Assembly (NCBI GenBank): GCA_036641735.1
Contig: JAVWEG010000003.1
Location: forward strand, 1-64,000
From: JAGPHI01 sp036641735
Lineage (GTDB): Bacteria; Bacillota; Clostridia; Oscillospirales; Ruminococcaceae
Direction: 5' to 3'
Length of the DNA: 64,000 nt
A program made the translations under genes and the position numbers. Below, piece after piece: positions 24,931-34,170 of this stretch (positions are counted from its first letter, which is position 1; the number at the start of each line of letters is the position of its first letter). Below the pieces are notes generated by a model. It did no database searches. It had not been told where the DNA came from and saw only the letters and a list, made by a program, of their open reading frames with translations.

Positions 24931-26790
24931 TTGCGATTTCATTTGCACAAAAAAGAAAAAACTGTGCCGACGGACAGTAAATCATCGGTATCATCTCAAA
25001 AGAAAAACAATATAGATGGGATAACCCCATACAAGATAATTTCACATTTACAGCGCAGTAGCAATGCACTTGCAATAGAATATGGAGAAATCTCCGCTCG
25101 AGTGATTTATAATGCGTTCGGACAATTACTTTACTTTATTGGATATGAAGCAGAGTATTTTTTGTTATCTATTCAAAGAGGAATAAAATTCGCTTTTAAA
25201 GTTTTAAAAGCATTAAATAAAAGAGTTTATAATAATGCGTTAACTTTTTGCAATAAAATCGGAGCTGCTATTTTATACGATTTTAAAGAACCGTGGAAAA
25301 GAGCAGTTAGCGGATATAATCATATTAAAGAAGAAGTTCGTTTACAGCGTGAAAAAGAAGGGCATAAAGCCGCGGCACTTACAGGTGCAGCCTATTTTTG
25401 GAGCGGAATAAGGGCATATGCACATCTTGTAACACCGCTTTTGGGGTATTTATTACCTTTATCTGCGGCATTAATTTTTGCCTTTACTGTAAATTCAGTG
25501 CTGAGTTATAATTTTGCGCTAAAAGTAGAGGCAAATGGAGAAAATGTAGGATATATAGAAAATCAAAACGTATTTGAAGAAGCTCAAAGCTTGGTAAGAG
25601 GACGTATCCGCTCTACTAAAGAAGAGGGAGAATGGAATATTAATCCTACATTTACGCTTGTTACCGCAAATCCCGAAACATTAGTATCGCGAAATGCACT
25701 TGCGGATACTTTAGTCGAAACGTCAAAGGCTGATATACAAAATGCTACAGGTATTATGGTGGACGGAGATTTGCTGGGTGTAACATCTGATGGAGATATT
25801 TTACAAAAAGTTTTAGACGATTTGCGTGCGCCGTATATTCAAAGTGACAATCCTAATTTACGAGTGGAATTTGTAAAAAAAGTAGAATTAATTCCGGGCA
25901 TTTATCTTACATCATCTATAACAAAAGCGGATGCAATTGTAGAAAAGCTTACGGGACAAGTGGAAGGACAACGTGTGTATAATGTGCAAAGAGGGGATAG
26001 CCCATCTTTGATAGCACAAAAAAACGGTGTTCCGATAAAAGATTTATATACGTTAAATCCCAAAATGGAAGCAAAAGATTATAAAATGCCTATAGGCGAC
26101 GAACTGATAATTGCAAAGCAACAAAATTTCTTGCAAGTAAAAACTGTTGAACGTGTAACTAAAGATACTACGATACCATTCGATAAAATCTCTACCAATA
26201 CCGAAGATTTGAATTGGGGTACAAGCAAGGTACTTGTAGAGGGGCAAGATGGGCTAGAGCAGCATATTGTTGATATTACTCGAATAGACGATGTAATAGT
26301 AGGCGAGGATACTATCCAGATAATTCCTATTAGTGAACCTGTAACTCAAGAGGAACTGGTTGGTATAAAAAATGCTTATGGCGGTATGGCAGGCGCGGCC
26401 AGCACAGGCAATATGATATGGCCTATTCCCGGATATAGAGGTGTGAGCCAAAACTTTAGAGGCAGCGCACATAGAGGGCTTGATATTCGCGGTGCTTATG
26501 GCACACCTATTTTGGCGGCGGATAACGGTATAGTACAGTTTGCAGGCAGTGGGCGCGGAAGTGCATATTGGAGCTATGGCAATTTTGTAAAGCTTGCACA
26601 TTCAAATGGCACTACTACTTTATACGGGCATTGCTCATCTGTAGCTGTTTCAAGCGGAGATTATGTCTCTAAGGGAGAAGTAATCGCATATGTTGGTTCT
26701 ACGGGACGTTCGTCCGGAAATCATTGCCATTTTGAAACTACTTTAAATGGTAGATTAGTAGATCCGTATAATTTTGTGAAAAGACCATAA
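24931..26790 (+). CDS. Membrane-anchored LysM-G5-M23 peptidoglycan endopeptidase
   Basis: A 619-aa cell-wall hydrolase. A long cytosolic N-terminus (~1-165), one membrane segment (~168-190), a region of ~190-345, a LysM domain (~348-395; YNVQRGDSPSLIAQKNG), a G5 domain (~397-475) and a C-terminal M23 metallopeptidase (~490-619) with HRGLDIRG and HCHFE zinc motifs. It should cut peptide cross-links in peptidoglycan, placed there by LysM and G5. TTG 24931 follows AAAGGGGG with seven bases spacing. Followed by a bidirectional terminator. Confidence 0.9.
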   Translation: MRFHLHKKEKTVPTDSKSSVSSQKKNNIDGITPYKIISHLQRSSNALAIEYGEISARVIYNAFGQLLYFIGYEAEYFLLSIQRGIKFAFKVLKALNKRVYNNALTFCNKIGAAILYDFKEPWKRAVSGYNHIKEEVRLQREKEGHKAAALTGAAYFWSGIRAYAHLVTPLLGYLLPLSAALIFAFTVNSVLSYNFALKVEANGENVGYIENQNVFEEAQSLVRGRIRSTKEEGEWNINPTFTLVTANPETLVSRNALADTLVETSKADIQNATGIMVDGDLLGVTSDGDILQKVLDDLRAPYIQSDNPNLRVEFVKKVELIPGIYLTSSITKADAIVEKLTGQVEGQRVYNVQRGDSPSLIAQKNGVPIKDLYTLNPKMEAKDYKMPIGDELIIAKQQNFLQVKTVERVTKDTTIPFDKISTNTEDLNWGTSKVLVEGQDGLEQHIVDITRIDDVIVGEDTIQIIPISEPVTQEELVGIKNAYGGMAGAASTGNMIWPIPGYRGVSQNFRGSAHRGLDIRGAYGTPILAADNGIVQFAGSGRGSAYWSYGNFVKLAHSNGTTTLYGHCSSVAVSSGDYVSKGEVIAYVGSTGRSSGNHCHFETTLNGRLVDPYNFVKRP

Positions 26791-26800
26791 ACTTCAAATA

Positions 26801-26847
26801 AAATAAATTATGAGGAGCAGCTTGTGGCCGCCCCTCATAATTTATTT
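26801..26847. terminator. Terminator between the M23 gene and the LacI gene
   Basis: A 15-bp perfect stem (26801-26815 with 26833-26847) with A-rich and T-rich flanks, serving both convergent genes. Confidence 0.82.
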
Positions 26848-26858
26848 ATTATATTCAG

Positions 26859-27905
26859 TTACAAATATTCAAGTGGAAGATTGTTTTTCAATAATAGCGA
26901 TGGTTCAATATTGCAAAGCGAAGGTATTTTTTGGTTGCGAACAATATTCTCGAAAACCATATTTATTCCTGTGTAACCCTGCTTATAAGCGTTTTGGTCA
27001 ATTAAAGCACATAACATTCCGCTGCGCAGATAAGATGCCGATTCAGTAAAAAGCTCACTGCCAACAATTTGTACATTGTGCTTAATTTTAGAATGGCTAA
27101 GTGCATTGCATAATCCGGCTGTTGCACGCGCGTTATTGGCATATATACCACGTATATTATCAAAAGAACCCAAAAATTCGACTACCGTTTCATACAACTT
27201 TTCAGGATAATGCACAGATTCGTACAGCTCTACAATCTCGGTTGTAGGATTTGTAATAAGCATTTCATCAAAAAACCCACGTACTATATGAGCGTGATTT
27301 ATGGTGTCTCGTTTTGTACCAATAATAACGACACGCCCCTCGGGGCTTACTCTTGCTCCAAGAAATTCTGCTGCCAAACGTCCGGTGCGATATGGATTAG
27401 TCATTATAGTGCAAATGCGTTTGCTGGACGGCGCATCTGCCGAAACAGTAAAAATTTTAACACCTGCTTGAGTAAAGCGATTAATTAAATCAGTATATAA
27501 ACGTTCATTCCATATTATAGTAATAAGTGCATCAAGTGTATCGCGCTGTGTATCATATAAATGTTCTAATAGTTCCAACTGTTTATCTGTACCGCCTTCA
27601 AACGGATATTCGTCTACTGCAAAGCGAAAAGGAAAAAGCTCGTGAGCGCGATTATGCAGCCCTTGCCATAGTCCGGTATAAAAATACTTGTTTTCGTGTG
27701 TAGGTTTAGGAAATACCGCTGCAATGCGAAAACTTTTCTCTGACACGGTATCTATTGTACAATAGTGCAAGGAAGCAGCGATTTTCAATATTTCATCACG
27801 CTTTTTTGGACTTACCCCTTTTTGCCCGTGTAATGCCTTGTGAACAGTGCCAACAGCCACACCTGCTGCATCTGAGACATCTTGTAAAGTTACATTTTTA
27901 CTCAA
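26859..27905 (-). CDS. LacI-family transcriptional regulator
   Basis: A 348-aa LacI/GalR-type regulator. The N-terminal helix-turn-helix is VTLQDVSDAAGVAVGTVHKALHG with the hinge region after it, then a periplasmic-binding-protein-like effector domain (~60-348). The TTG at 27905 is chosen: GAGGTG is eight bases upstream and the encoded SKNVTLQDV aligns with LacI starts, unlike the longer frame to 27956. It is divergent from the tctBCA-sulfatase genes and probably controls them; the effector is probably the transported compound or a product. Confidence 0.88.
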   Translation of the reverse strand: MSKNVTLQDVSDAAGVAVGTVHKALHGQKGVSPKKRDEILKIAASLHYCTIDTVSEKSFRIAAVFPKPTHENKYFYTGLWQGLHNRAHELFPFRFAVDEYPFEGGTDKQLELLEHLYDTQRDTLDALITIIWNERLYTDLINRFTQAGVKIFTVSADAPSSKRICTIMTNPYRTGRLAAEFLGARVSPEGRVVIIGTKRDTINHAHIVRGFFDEMLITNPTTEIVELYESVHYPEKLYETVVEFLGSFDNIRGIYANNARATAGLCNALSHSKIKHNVQIVGSELFTESASYLRSGMLCALIDQNAYKQGYTGINMVFENIVRNQKIPSLCNIEPSLLLKNNLPLEYL

Positions 27906-27936
27906 AACGGCAACACCTCTTTGCACAAGTATATCA

Positions 27937-27948
27937 TTGTGAACACAA
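27937..27948. promoter_or_regulatory. Operator candidate TTGTG-AA-CACAA
   Basis: A perfect 5+2+5 palindrome 32 bp upstream of the LacI start. A second, imperfect one (ATTTGTGTAAATACAGAT, ~27994-28011) lies nearer tctB. They are candidates for auto- and target repression. Confidence 0.35.
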
Positions 27949-28110
27949 AAAAACAAGCAACAGACAAGGAAAAAGAGAAAAAAATCAATAAGATTTGTGT
28001 AAATACAGATAAAAGAAGAAAAAAGAATAGTAAATTCGCCACTGTAATTACAAATTAGGATGTGTTATTATAAGAATGTAATAAATAATAAAAAAAGGAG
28101 GGATGAAAAA

Positions 28111-28551
28111 ATGAAAATGAGAAAAATTTTTCTCGATAAAAATTTTCTCGCCGGAACATTAGCGGTTATTATTGGTGCTGGTATTATTGCAATTTACGGA
28201 TTTAAATTCGGAGTTTATCCTGTAGCAGTATTTGCGATACTTATTGCACTTGGCATTGCGTTAATTATTACTGCTTTTTATAAACAAGGGCAGGCACCGA
28301 TGGATAAAATTATGCTAAGAGAGCTACTGGTAATTGCGCTATTGTTTGTAAATCCAATTATAGCAAATTACGTCGGATTTTATGTTTCGGGAGCAATTGC
28401 AGTATACATAATAATGCTGCTGTTTAGTCCGCCTACTTCCATAAAACAAGCAGGAAAAACAGCGCTATATTGCGCAGCGGTTGCGGTAGTTGTGTATCTT
28501 ATATTTACAATTTTACTGCATATTAATACTCCCAGAGGTTTCTTGATTTAA
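28111..28551 (+). CDS. Tripartite tricarboxylate transporter, small membrane subunit (TctB-like)
   Basis: A 146-aa membrane protein with four hydrophobic segments, the size and layout of TctB subunits of TTT carriers. The sequence itself is poorly conserved; the identification leans on the two following genes. The ATG at 28111 is chosen because GGAGGG lies eight bases upstream; an open frame back to 28060 lacks a ribosome site. It is the first gene of the island operon. Confidence 0.82.
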   Translation: MKMRKIFLDKNFLAGTLAVIIGAGIIAIYGFKFGVYPVAVFAILIALGIALIITAFYKQGQAPMDKIMLRELLVIALLFVNPIIANYVGFYVSGAIAVYIIMLLFSPPTSIKQAGKTALYCAAVAVVVYLIFTILLHINTPRGFLI

Positions 28552-28595
28552 AAATTAAAACAATAAAAGCTTAAATATGAAAGGAAATGAAAATT

Positions 28596-29606
28596 ATGAC
28601 ATTCAATTTTATTAAAAAGGCTATGGCTATAGCATCTATGCTTACTGTAACAGCTGCTTGCTTTACAGGCTGCCAAGAACCAACAAAACAGACTGCATCT
28701 ACACCCGTAGCATCAACAGCTTCAACATCGAAAAAAACCACAGCGGAATACCCTGTAAAGGAGATACAGTGCATTGTACCTCAAAACGCAGGAGGCGGTA
28801 CAGATTCTATGGCACGTGCTGTTTGCACACCACTTGAAACACTTATGGGAAAATCTATGGTTATCATAAACAATGGTAGCGCCGGCGGACTTGTGGGTAT
28901 GGAAGAAATAACTAAGGCTAAACCTGATGGATATACTTTAGGAGTGTTTTCTAACACGGATGTTGCAAACTTTGTTTATACAAGTGAAGCTTGCACATTT
29001 AAAACAGACAGCTTTACTTATATAGCCGGTCTTAATTCCACAGGAGATGTTTTATTACTTAAAAAGGATTCCAAATTTAAGACTCTTGATGAATTTATAG
29101 CGTTTGCTAAAGAAAATCCGGGAAAATTGACAATTGGTTTACCTTCACAAATTCAAAATCTTTCACTTAATTTGCTAAACAAAACGCTTGGAATAGAAAC
29201 TACAGGTGTAGTGTATGAAGGCGGAAACAAAGTATTTTCGGATATATTGGGAAACCATATAGATGCAGCTATTTTAAGCGCTAAATTTATTGCACAAGCA
29301 GAGGAACAAAAAGTGACGGTGCTTGGATTGATGCTGGATAAACGTTTAGAGACAAGCCCCAATACTCCTACTTTTGCGGAGCAAGGATTTAATATCGTTA
29401 ATCCTGCAATAAGAATGTTGGTAGGGTCAAAGGATATGCCGCAGGAAATAGTAGACATTATTGTAAACAATCTGAAAACAGGCTATTCGGGAGCCATTAA
29501 AGACAGCGTTCTTGCCATAGGTGAAGTACCTGTGCTTTTACAAGGCGCAGAGCTTGATAAATTTCTTGCCGACGATTTTGCAATGCGTGAAAGTATGCTC
29601 AAATAA
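28596..29606 (+). CDS. TctC-type solute-binding lipoprotein
   Basis: A 336-aa extracytoplasmic binding protein of the Bug/TctC family. A signal peptide ends in the lipobox FTGC, giving a lipid-anchored Cys, then a Ser/Thr-rich linker. EIQCIVPQNAGGGTDSMAR and INNGSAGGLVGMEEITKAKPDGYTLG are the family binding-pocket segments. It would capture the substrate and pass it to TctA/TctB. ATG 28596 is preferred over ATG 28587, which is too close to GAAAGGA. Substrates of the family are mostly carboxylates, so the real ligand is not settled. Confidence 0.9.
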   Translation: MTFNFIKKAMAIASMLTVTAACFTGCQEPTKQTASTPVASTASTSKKTTAEYPVKEIQCIVPQNAGGGTDSMARAVCTPLETLMGKSMVIINNGSAGGLVGMEEITKAKPDGYTLGVFSNTDVANFVYTSEACTFKTDSFTYIAGLNSTGDVLLLKKDSKFKTLDEFIAFAKENPGKLTIGLPSQIQNLSLNLLNKTLGIETTGVVYEGGNKVFSDILGNHIDAAILSAKFIAQAEEQKVTVLGLMLDKRLETSPNTPTFAEQGFNIVNPAIRMLVGSKDMPQEIVDIIVNNLKTGYSGAIKDSVLAIGEVPVLLQGAELDKFLADDFAMRESMLK

Positions 29607-29636
29607 GCATATTCTCATAAGTAATGAGGTAATATT

Positions 29637-31178
29637 ATGGATTTAATTTTACAAGTAGCGCAAAATGTTTTTTCTCCGTTTACCCTTTTAATATGTTTTA
29701 TAGGTACGGCACTTGGTGTAATACTGGGCGCTATACCGGGGCTAAACGGAGGAATAGGCATTGCTGTAATGCTGCCATTTACATATTCGATGGATCCTGC
29801 ACAAGGATTGCTGTTTTTAGGTGGTATGTATCTTGGCTCATCATATGGCGGCTCTATTTCAGGTATTCTTATTAATTGCCCGGGCACTGCGGAGTCAGCG
29901 TGTACTACATTAGAGGGATACCCAATGACGCGCCGCGGAGAAGGCAAAAGAGCGTTGTATTTTTCAATTATTGCAAGCGGAGTGGGCAGCGTAATTGGTT
30001 TGACTGTTCTTTTGTTTTTCACTCAGATTTTATCTAAAGTTTCTGTAAAATTCGGCCCGCCTGAAATGATGCTGCTTGCAATATGCGGACTTAGCATCGT
30101 AGGCAGTCTTACAGGAAAAAATGTAATTAAAGGCTTAATAGCAGCAATGATTGGCTTGCTATTAGCAATGATAGGTATAGACAATACAACAGGTGCGCTC
30201 CGCTTTACATTTGGCTTAAATGAGCTGCGCGGAGGTATAGGGCTTATTCCTGCGGTTATAGGATTGTTTGCTATAGCAGAAATGATAAAGCAGGGTATGC
30301 GCTTACGTGATGCAAATGGCGGCAATGCAGTAACAAAGCTGCAACAATGTAAATTTAGTACCGTATGGAAAGATACGTGGAAAAACTTTAAAGGTGTATT
30401 GCTTAAATCTTCTATAATAGGTACGTTTATAGGAGTGCTGCCCGGTACAGGCGGAGCGATAGCTTCATTTCTTGCTTATGGAGAAGCAAAGGGCAAGGAC
30501 AAGGAAGGTACTTTTGGCAATGGTAATCCTGCCGGTATTATAGCGTCGGAAAGTGCAAACAATGCGGCTGTAGGCGGCTCGTTAGTGCCAATGCTGGCAC
30601 TTGGAATACCGGGTTCCGCTACATCAGCCATTATGTTTGGCGCACTTACAATACACGGGCTTGTACCTGGGCAACGTTTGTTTGTAGAACACGCAGATAT
30701 AGCATATACATTTCTTATAGGTATGTTTGTAACTGTAGTTTTTATGATGATTATAGGATGCTTTGGTATTCCATTATTTGCAAAAGTACTGAAACTTAAT
30801 ATAAGACAAATTATTCCTGTAGTTATTTTATGCTCTCTTGTGGGCGCATACAGCGTTAATAATTCATTAAATGATGTTTTTGTAGCTATTGGATGCGGAG
30901 TACTGGGAGTGGTTTTATCTAAGCTGGAAATACCCACTACACCAATAGTACTGGGGCTTATATTAGGCGGATTGATTGAATCGAATTTTATACGCACACA
31001 AACAATTGTACATTCTCAAGGCATTAATTTCTTTGCATATGTATTTACCCGTCCACTTTGTTTAGTTATCCTTGCACTTACAGTATATCTGATATATACT
31101 AATATTAAAGCTATGAAGCGCGGCAAAAAGATACAACAAAGTGCCAATATTACGCAAGACCCTCAGGAGGAAAATTAA
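29637..31178 (+). CDS. Tripartite tricarboxylate transporter permease (TctA)
   Basis: A 513-aa permease with about 12 membrane segments. The TctA signatures are clear: LGVILGAIPGLNGG, YGGSISGILINCPGTAESACT, GTFIGVLPGTGGAIASFLAYGEAK and VGGSLVPMLALGIPGSATSA. It uses the ion gradient to import an anionic substrate delivered by the TctC lipoprotein. The ATG at 29637 follows GAGGTAA. The sulfatase begins two bases after its stop, so the two are tightly coupled. Confidence 0.94.
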   Translation: MDLILQVAQNVFSPFTLLICFIGTALGVILGAIPGLNGGIGIAVMLPFTYSMDPAQGLLFLGGMYLGSSYGGSISGILINCPGTAESACTTLEGYPMTRRGEGKRALYFSIIASGVGSVIGLTVLLFFTQILSKVSVKFGPPEMMLLAICGLSIVGSLTGKNVIKGLIAAMIGLLLAMIGIDNTTGALRFTFGLNELRGGIGLIPAVIGLFAIAEMIKQGMRLRDANGGNAVTKLQQCKFSTVWKDTWKNFKGVLLKSSIIGTFIGVLPGTGGAIASFLAYGEAKGKDKEGTFGNGNPAGIIASESANNAAVGGSLVPMLALGIPGSATSAIMFGALTIHGLVPGQRLFVEHADIAYTFLIGMFVTVVFMMIIGCFGIPLFAKVLKLNIRQIIPVVILCSLVGAYSVNNSLNDVFVAIGCGVLGVVLSKLEIPTTPIVLGLILGGLIESNFIRTQTIVHSQGINFFAYVFTRPLCLVILALTVYLIYTNIKAMKRGKKIQQSANITQDPQEEN

Positions 31179-31180
31179 GG

Positions 31181-32623
31181 ATGAAGCCTAATATTATTTA
31201 TATTTTATCAGATCAGCACAATCCGTCAGTAATGGGATGTGCTGCGGATAAAGTGGTACGTACACCTAATTTAGATGCTTTTTCAGCTAAGAGCGTAAAC
31301 CTTGATAATTGCTATTGTGCAGCTCCGCTTTGCGTACCAAGCCGTTCGTCCATTTTATCAGGACTTATGCCTTGCCATAATGGAGTGTATAACAATATGC
31401 AAGCACTGTCATCAGACAAGGCTACTTTTGTAAATTCGCTATCAATAAATGGGTACGAAACAGTGTTGAGCGGTCGTATGCACTTTGTGGGAGCAGACCA
31501 AAGACACGGATACGAAAAACGTTTTGTAGGTGATATCACGCCTTGCTATATTGGAGCTGATAACGAAGAAGAAATTTACGGTTCATTTAAGCGTTCATCA
31601 GGGCAAAATCTTACTTCTGTAAAAAAATCAGGTGCAGGATATTCAGCAGTGTTTGATTTTGATGATGATGTAACATCAGCGGCTTGTGATTACTTACATA
31701 CTCGTACAGATACTCGTCCGCTGTTTATGACGGTGGGATTTTATGGTCCACATTGTCCTTATATAGCACCGGAAAAATTATACAATTATTATTACGAAAA
31801 GCTTGCGCCGCTGCAAGATACAAGTGAAGAAAAAGCAAATATTCATCCTGCTATCAAACAATGGTATAAAAATCGCGAAATGGAAGCTGTAACAAATGAT
31901 GATTTGCGACGTATTCGTGCTGCATATTACTCTATGGTAGAATATATGGACGGACTGGTAGGCAAGGTGCTGAATGCGATAGAAAAGACAGTAGGGCTTG
32001 ATAATACTATAGTGATTTACGGATCGGATCACGGAGATAATATCGGTGAACACGGCTTACTTTGGAAAACCAATTTTTATGATGGTGCAGCACGTGTTCC
32101 AATGATGTTTTCGTGGAAAGGACATTTTGCAGAAGGCACTCATATATCATCACCCACCAGTCTTTTGGATTTAGCACCGACTTTATTATCAATTACGAAC
32201 GCACCCTCGCTTACGCATTATGACGGAAAGGATTTGTCTTGCGTGCTTAACAGCGGAGAGGATATTGATACTGACAGAGCAGTAATATCACTTTGCAGCG
32301 ATATTAAAGGAGATAATCCAAGCGCTATGGTTCGCAAAGGACGTTATAAGCTGATATATTATGCAGGATATGAGCATAAACAGCTTTTTGACCTTGTTTC
32401 AGATAAAGACGAGCTTCACGATTTAGGAAAAGATGCTTCATTTGCAAAAATAATAGATGAAATGAGCTTAGAGCTTGTCGGATTATGGGACGAAACAACT
32501 GCGATGAAAGAATTAGATGATGCAAAAATCAATTTCAAATTAATGCAAAAATGGCATAAAATAGCAAATTTGCCGATAGTAGAAGAGTGGCGCGGCAATG
32601 CCGAAAACAATTATTTAATATAA
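31181..32623 (+). CDS. Cytoplasmic Cys-type sulfatase
   Basis: A 480-aa arylsulfatase/choline-sulfatase-like hydrolase. The maturation motif CVPSR (51-55) supplies the cysteine converted to formylglycine; metal ligands appear at SDQH (10-13) and SDHGDNIGEHG (282-292). No signal peptide is present, so it should act inside the cell on imported compounds. An anaerobe would need an anSME radical-SAM enzyme to mature it; none is in this window. Phosphonate monoesterases share this fold and cannot be excluded. It is the last gene of the LacI-controlled island and is followed by a terminator. Confidence 0.87.
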   Translation: MKPNIIYILSDQHNPSVMGCAADKVVRTPNLDAFSAKSVNLDNCYCAAPLCVPSRSSILSGLMPCHNGVYNNMQALSSDKATFVNSLSINGYETVLSGRMHFVGADQRHGYEKRFVGDITPCYIGADNEEEIYGSFKRSSGQNLTSVKKSGAGYSAVFDFDDDVTSAACDYLHTRTDTRPLFMTVGFYGPHCPYIAPEKLYNYYYEKLAPLQDTSEEKANIHPAIKQWYKNREMEAVTNDDLRRIRAAYYSMVEYMDGLVGKVLNAIEKTVGLDNTIVIYGSDHGDNIGEHGLLWKTNFYDGAARVPMMFSWKGHFAEGTHISSPTSLLDLAPTLLSITNAPSLTHYDGKDLSCVLNSGEDIDTDRAVISLCSDIKGDNPSAMVRKGRYKLIYYAGYEHKQLFDLVSDKDELHDLGKDASFAKIIDEMSLELVGLWDETTAMKELDDAKINFKLMQKWHKIANLPIVEEWRGNAENNYLI

Positions 32624-32625
32624 AT

Positions 32626-32670
32626 AATAAGACTATAGCTGAACAAAAGTTTGCTATAGTCTTATTTTTT
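32626..32670 (+). terminator. Terminator of the transporter-sulfatase operon
   Basis: A 14-bp perfect stem (32626-32639 with 32653-32666), a 13-nt loop and a T-run. Confidence 0.9.
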
Positions 32671-32719
32671 AAAAATACTTGCTATTTTGCAATAAAATTT
32701 TAAATTTTATTTCTTTTTG

Positions 32720-32748
32720 TTGCAATGTTCTTTATTTGTGTGTATAAT
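32720..32748 (+). promoter_or_regulatory. murA promoter
   Basis: TTGCAA (32720-32725), 17 bases, TATAAT (32743-32748). The transcript would have a leader of about 70 nt. Confidence 0.7.
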
Positions 32749-32823
32749 AAATTAGTTATGTAGTAATCTATATAATAGTAATATACTCACTATCCATAAG
32801 GAGCAAAAGGGGAGTACAATATA

Positions 32824-34104
32824 TTGGAAAAATTCGTAATACACGGCGGCATACCTTTAATGGGAGAAGTTTCCGTAAGCGGAGCTAAAAATGCAGCTGT
32901 AGCAATATTACCTGCCACCATTTTGGCAGCAGGTCCTTGCATAATTGAAAATCTGCCTGATATCAGCGATGTAGCGGCAAGTGTACAAATATTACGCGAG
33001 ATGGGCGCCAGCGTTAAAATGTTGTGCAAAAACACATTAGAGATAGATACAACACACGTGCGCTTCACTACGGTACCTAATGAAATGAGCCGCCAAATGC
33101 GAGCATCATATTATTTTTTGGGTGCTTTGCTTGGGCGTTTTCGTACTGCCAGTGTAGCAATGCCGGGCGGATGTGATTTAGGATTACGTCCTATAGATCA
33201 GCATCTTAAAGCATTTACCGCGCTTGGTGCAGAGGACTCTGTAGAATATGGTATGATTAGCGTAAATGCAAAAAGGCTTATCGGCGCACATATATTTTTT
33301 GATACAGTGTCTGTGGGCGCTACTATTAATGCTATGTTAACGGCAGCGCTTGCCGAGGGGCTAACAGTACTTGAAAACGTTGCAAAAGAGCCGCATATAG
33401 TAGACGTGGCAAACTTTCTTAATACTATGGGCGCTGATATAAGAGGTGCAGGAACCGATGTTATCAAAATTCGCGGAGTTGAAAAAATGCACGGCTGCAA
33501 TTATTCTATTATTCCCGACCAAATAGAAGCAGGTAGCTATATGGTTGCAGCTATGATAACAGGTGGCAATGTTTTGATAAAGAACATTATTCCAAAGCAT
33601 ATGGAGCCGATTACAGCAAAGCTTGAGCGTGCAGGCGCTACTATTGAAGAATTTGACGATGCTATTCGCATATGCCGCACAGGGGATATAGAGCCTTTAA
33701 ATGTTAAAACTATGCCTCACCCCGGATTTCCCACAGATATGCAGCCTTTAATGACGGTGCTGCTTAGCGTTGCTAAGGGTACATCAATAATTACCGAGGG
33801 TATATGGGAAAACAGATTTAGATACGTGGACGAGCTTATTAGAATGGGTGCAAATATTCAAGTGGATGGAAGAGTAGCAGTAATAGAAGGTGTGCAAGAG
33901 CTGTTTTCTGCACCGGTAAGGGCTACTGATTTACGTGCAGGTGCGGCATTAGTAGTGGCGGCATTATGTGTAAATGGCATTTCAGAAGTGGACGAAATAG
34001 AACATATTGAACGTGGATACGAAAATATTGTTGAAAAGCTTCGCAGCCTCGGTGCAGATATCAAACGTGTACAAATACCATCAAATGTAAGACAAGCACT
34101 ATAA
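32824..34104 (+). CDS. murA: UDP-N-acetylglucosamine 1-carboxyvinyltransferase
   Basis: A 426-aa enolpyruvyl transferase for the first committed step of peptidoglycan synthesis. GAKNAAVAILPA and the active-site Cys117 in MPGGCDLGLRPIDQH are intact, so it should be fosfomycin-sensitive in type. TTG 32824 is the start, with GGGGAG upstream and MEKFVIHGG matching the family. A terminator overlaps the start region of the next gene. Clostridia often carry a second murA copy elsewhere. Confidence 0.94.
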   Translation: MEKFVIHGGIPLMGEVSVSGAKNAAVAILPATILAAGPCIIENLPDISDVAASVQILREMGASVKMLCKNTLEIDTTHVRFTTVPNEMSRQMRASYYFLGALLGRFRTASVAMPGGCDLGLRPIDQHLKAFTALGAEDSVEYGMISVNAKRLIGAHIFFDTVSVGATINAMLTAALAEGLTVLENVAKEPHIVDVANFLNTMGADIRGAGTDVIKIRGVEKMHGCNYSIIPDQIEAGSYMVAAMITGGNVLIKNIIPKHMEPITAKLERAGATIEEFDDAIRICRTGDIEPLNVKTMPHPGFPTDMQPLMTVLLSVAKGTSIITEGIWENRFRYVDELIRMGANIQVDGRVAVIEGVQELFSAPVRATDLRAGAALVVAALCVNGISEVDEIEHIERGYENIVEKLRSLGADIKRVQIPSNVRQAL

Positions 34105-34125
34105 TTAAACGCAATTTAAAATTAG

Positions 34126-34155
34126 GCAGGGCGCTATACAGCGACCCTGCTTTTT
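34126..34155 (+). terminator. Terminator after murA
   Basis: GCAGGGCGCT (34126-34135) pairs with AGCG-A-CCCTGC (34140-34150), then TTTTT. It ends just before the next ribosome-binding site, so read-through may be regulated. Confidence 0.8.
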
Positions 34156-34170
34156 ATAAAGGTGGGACAA

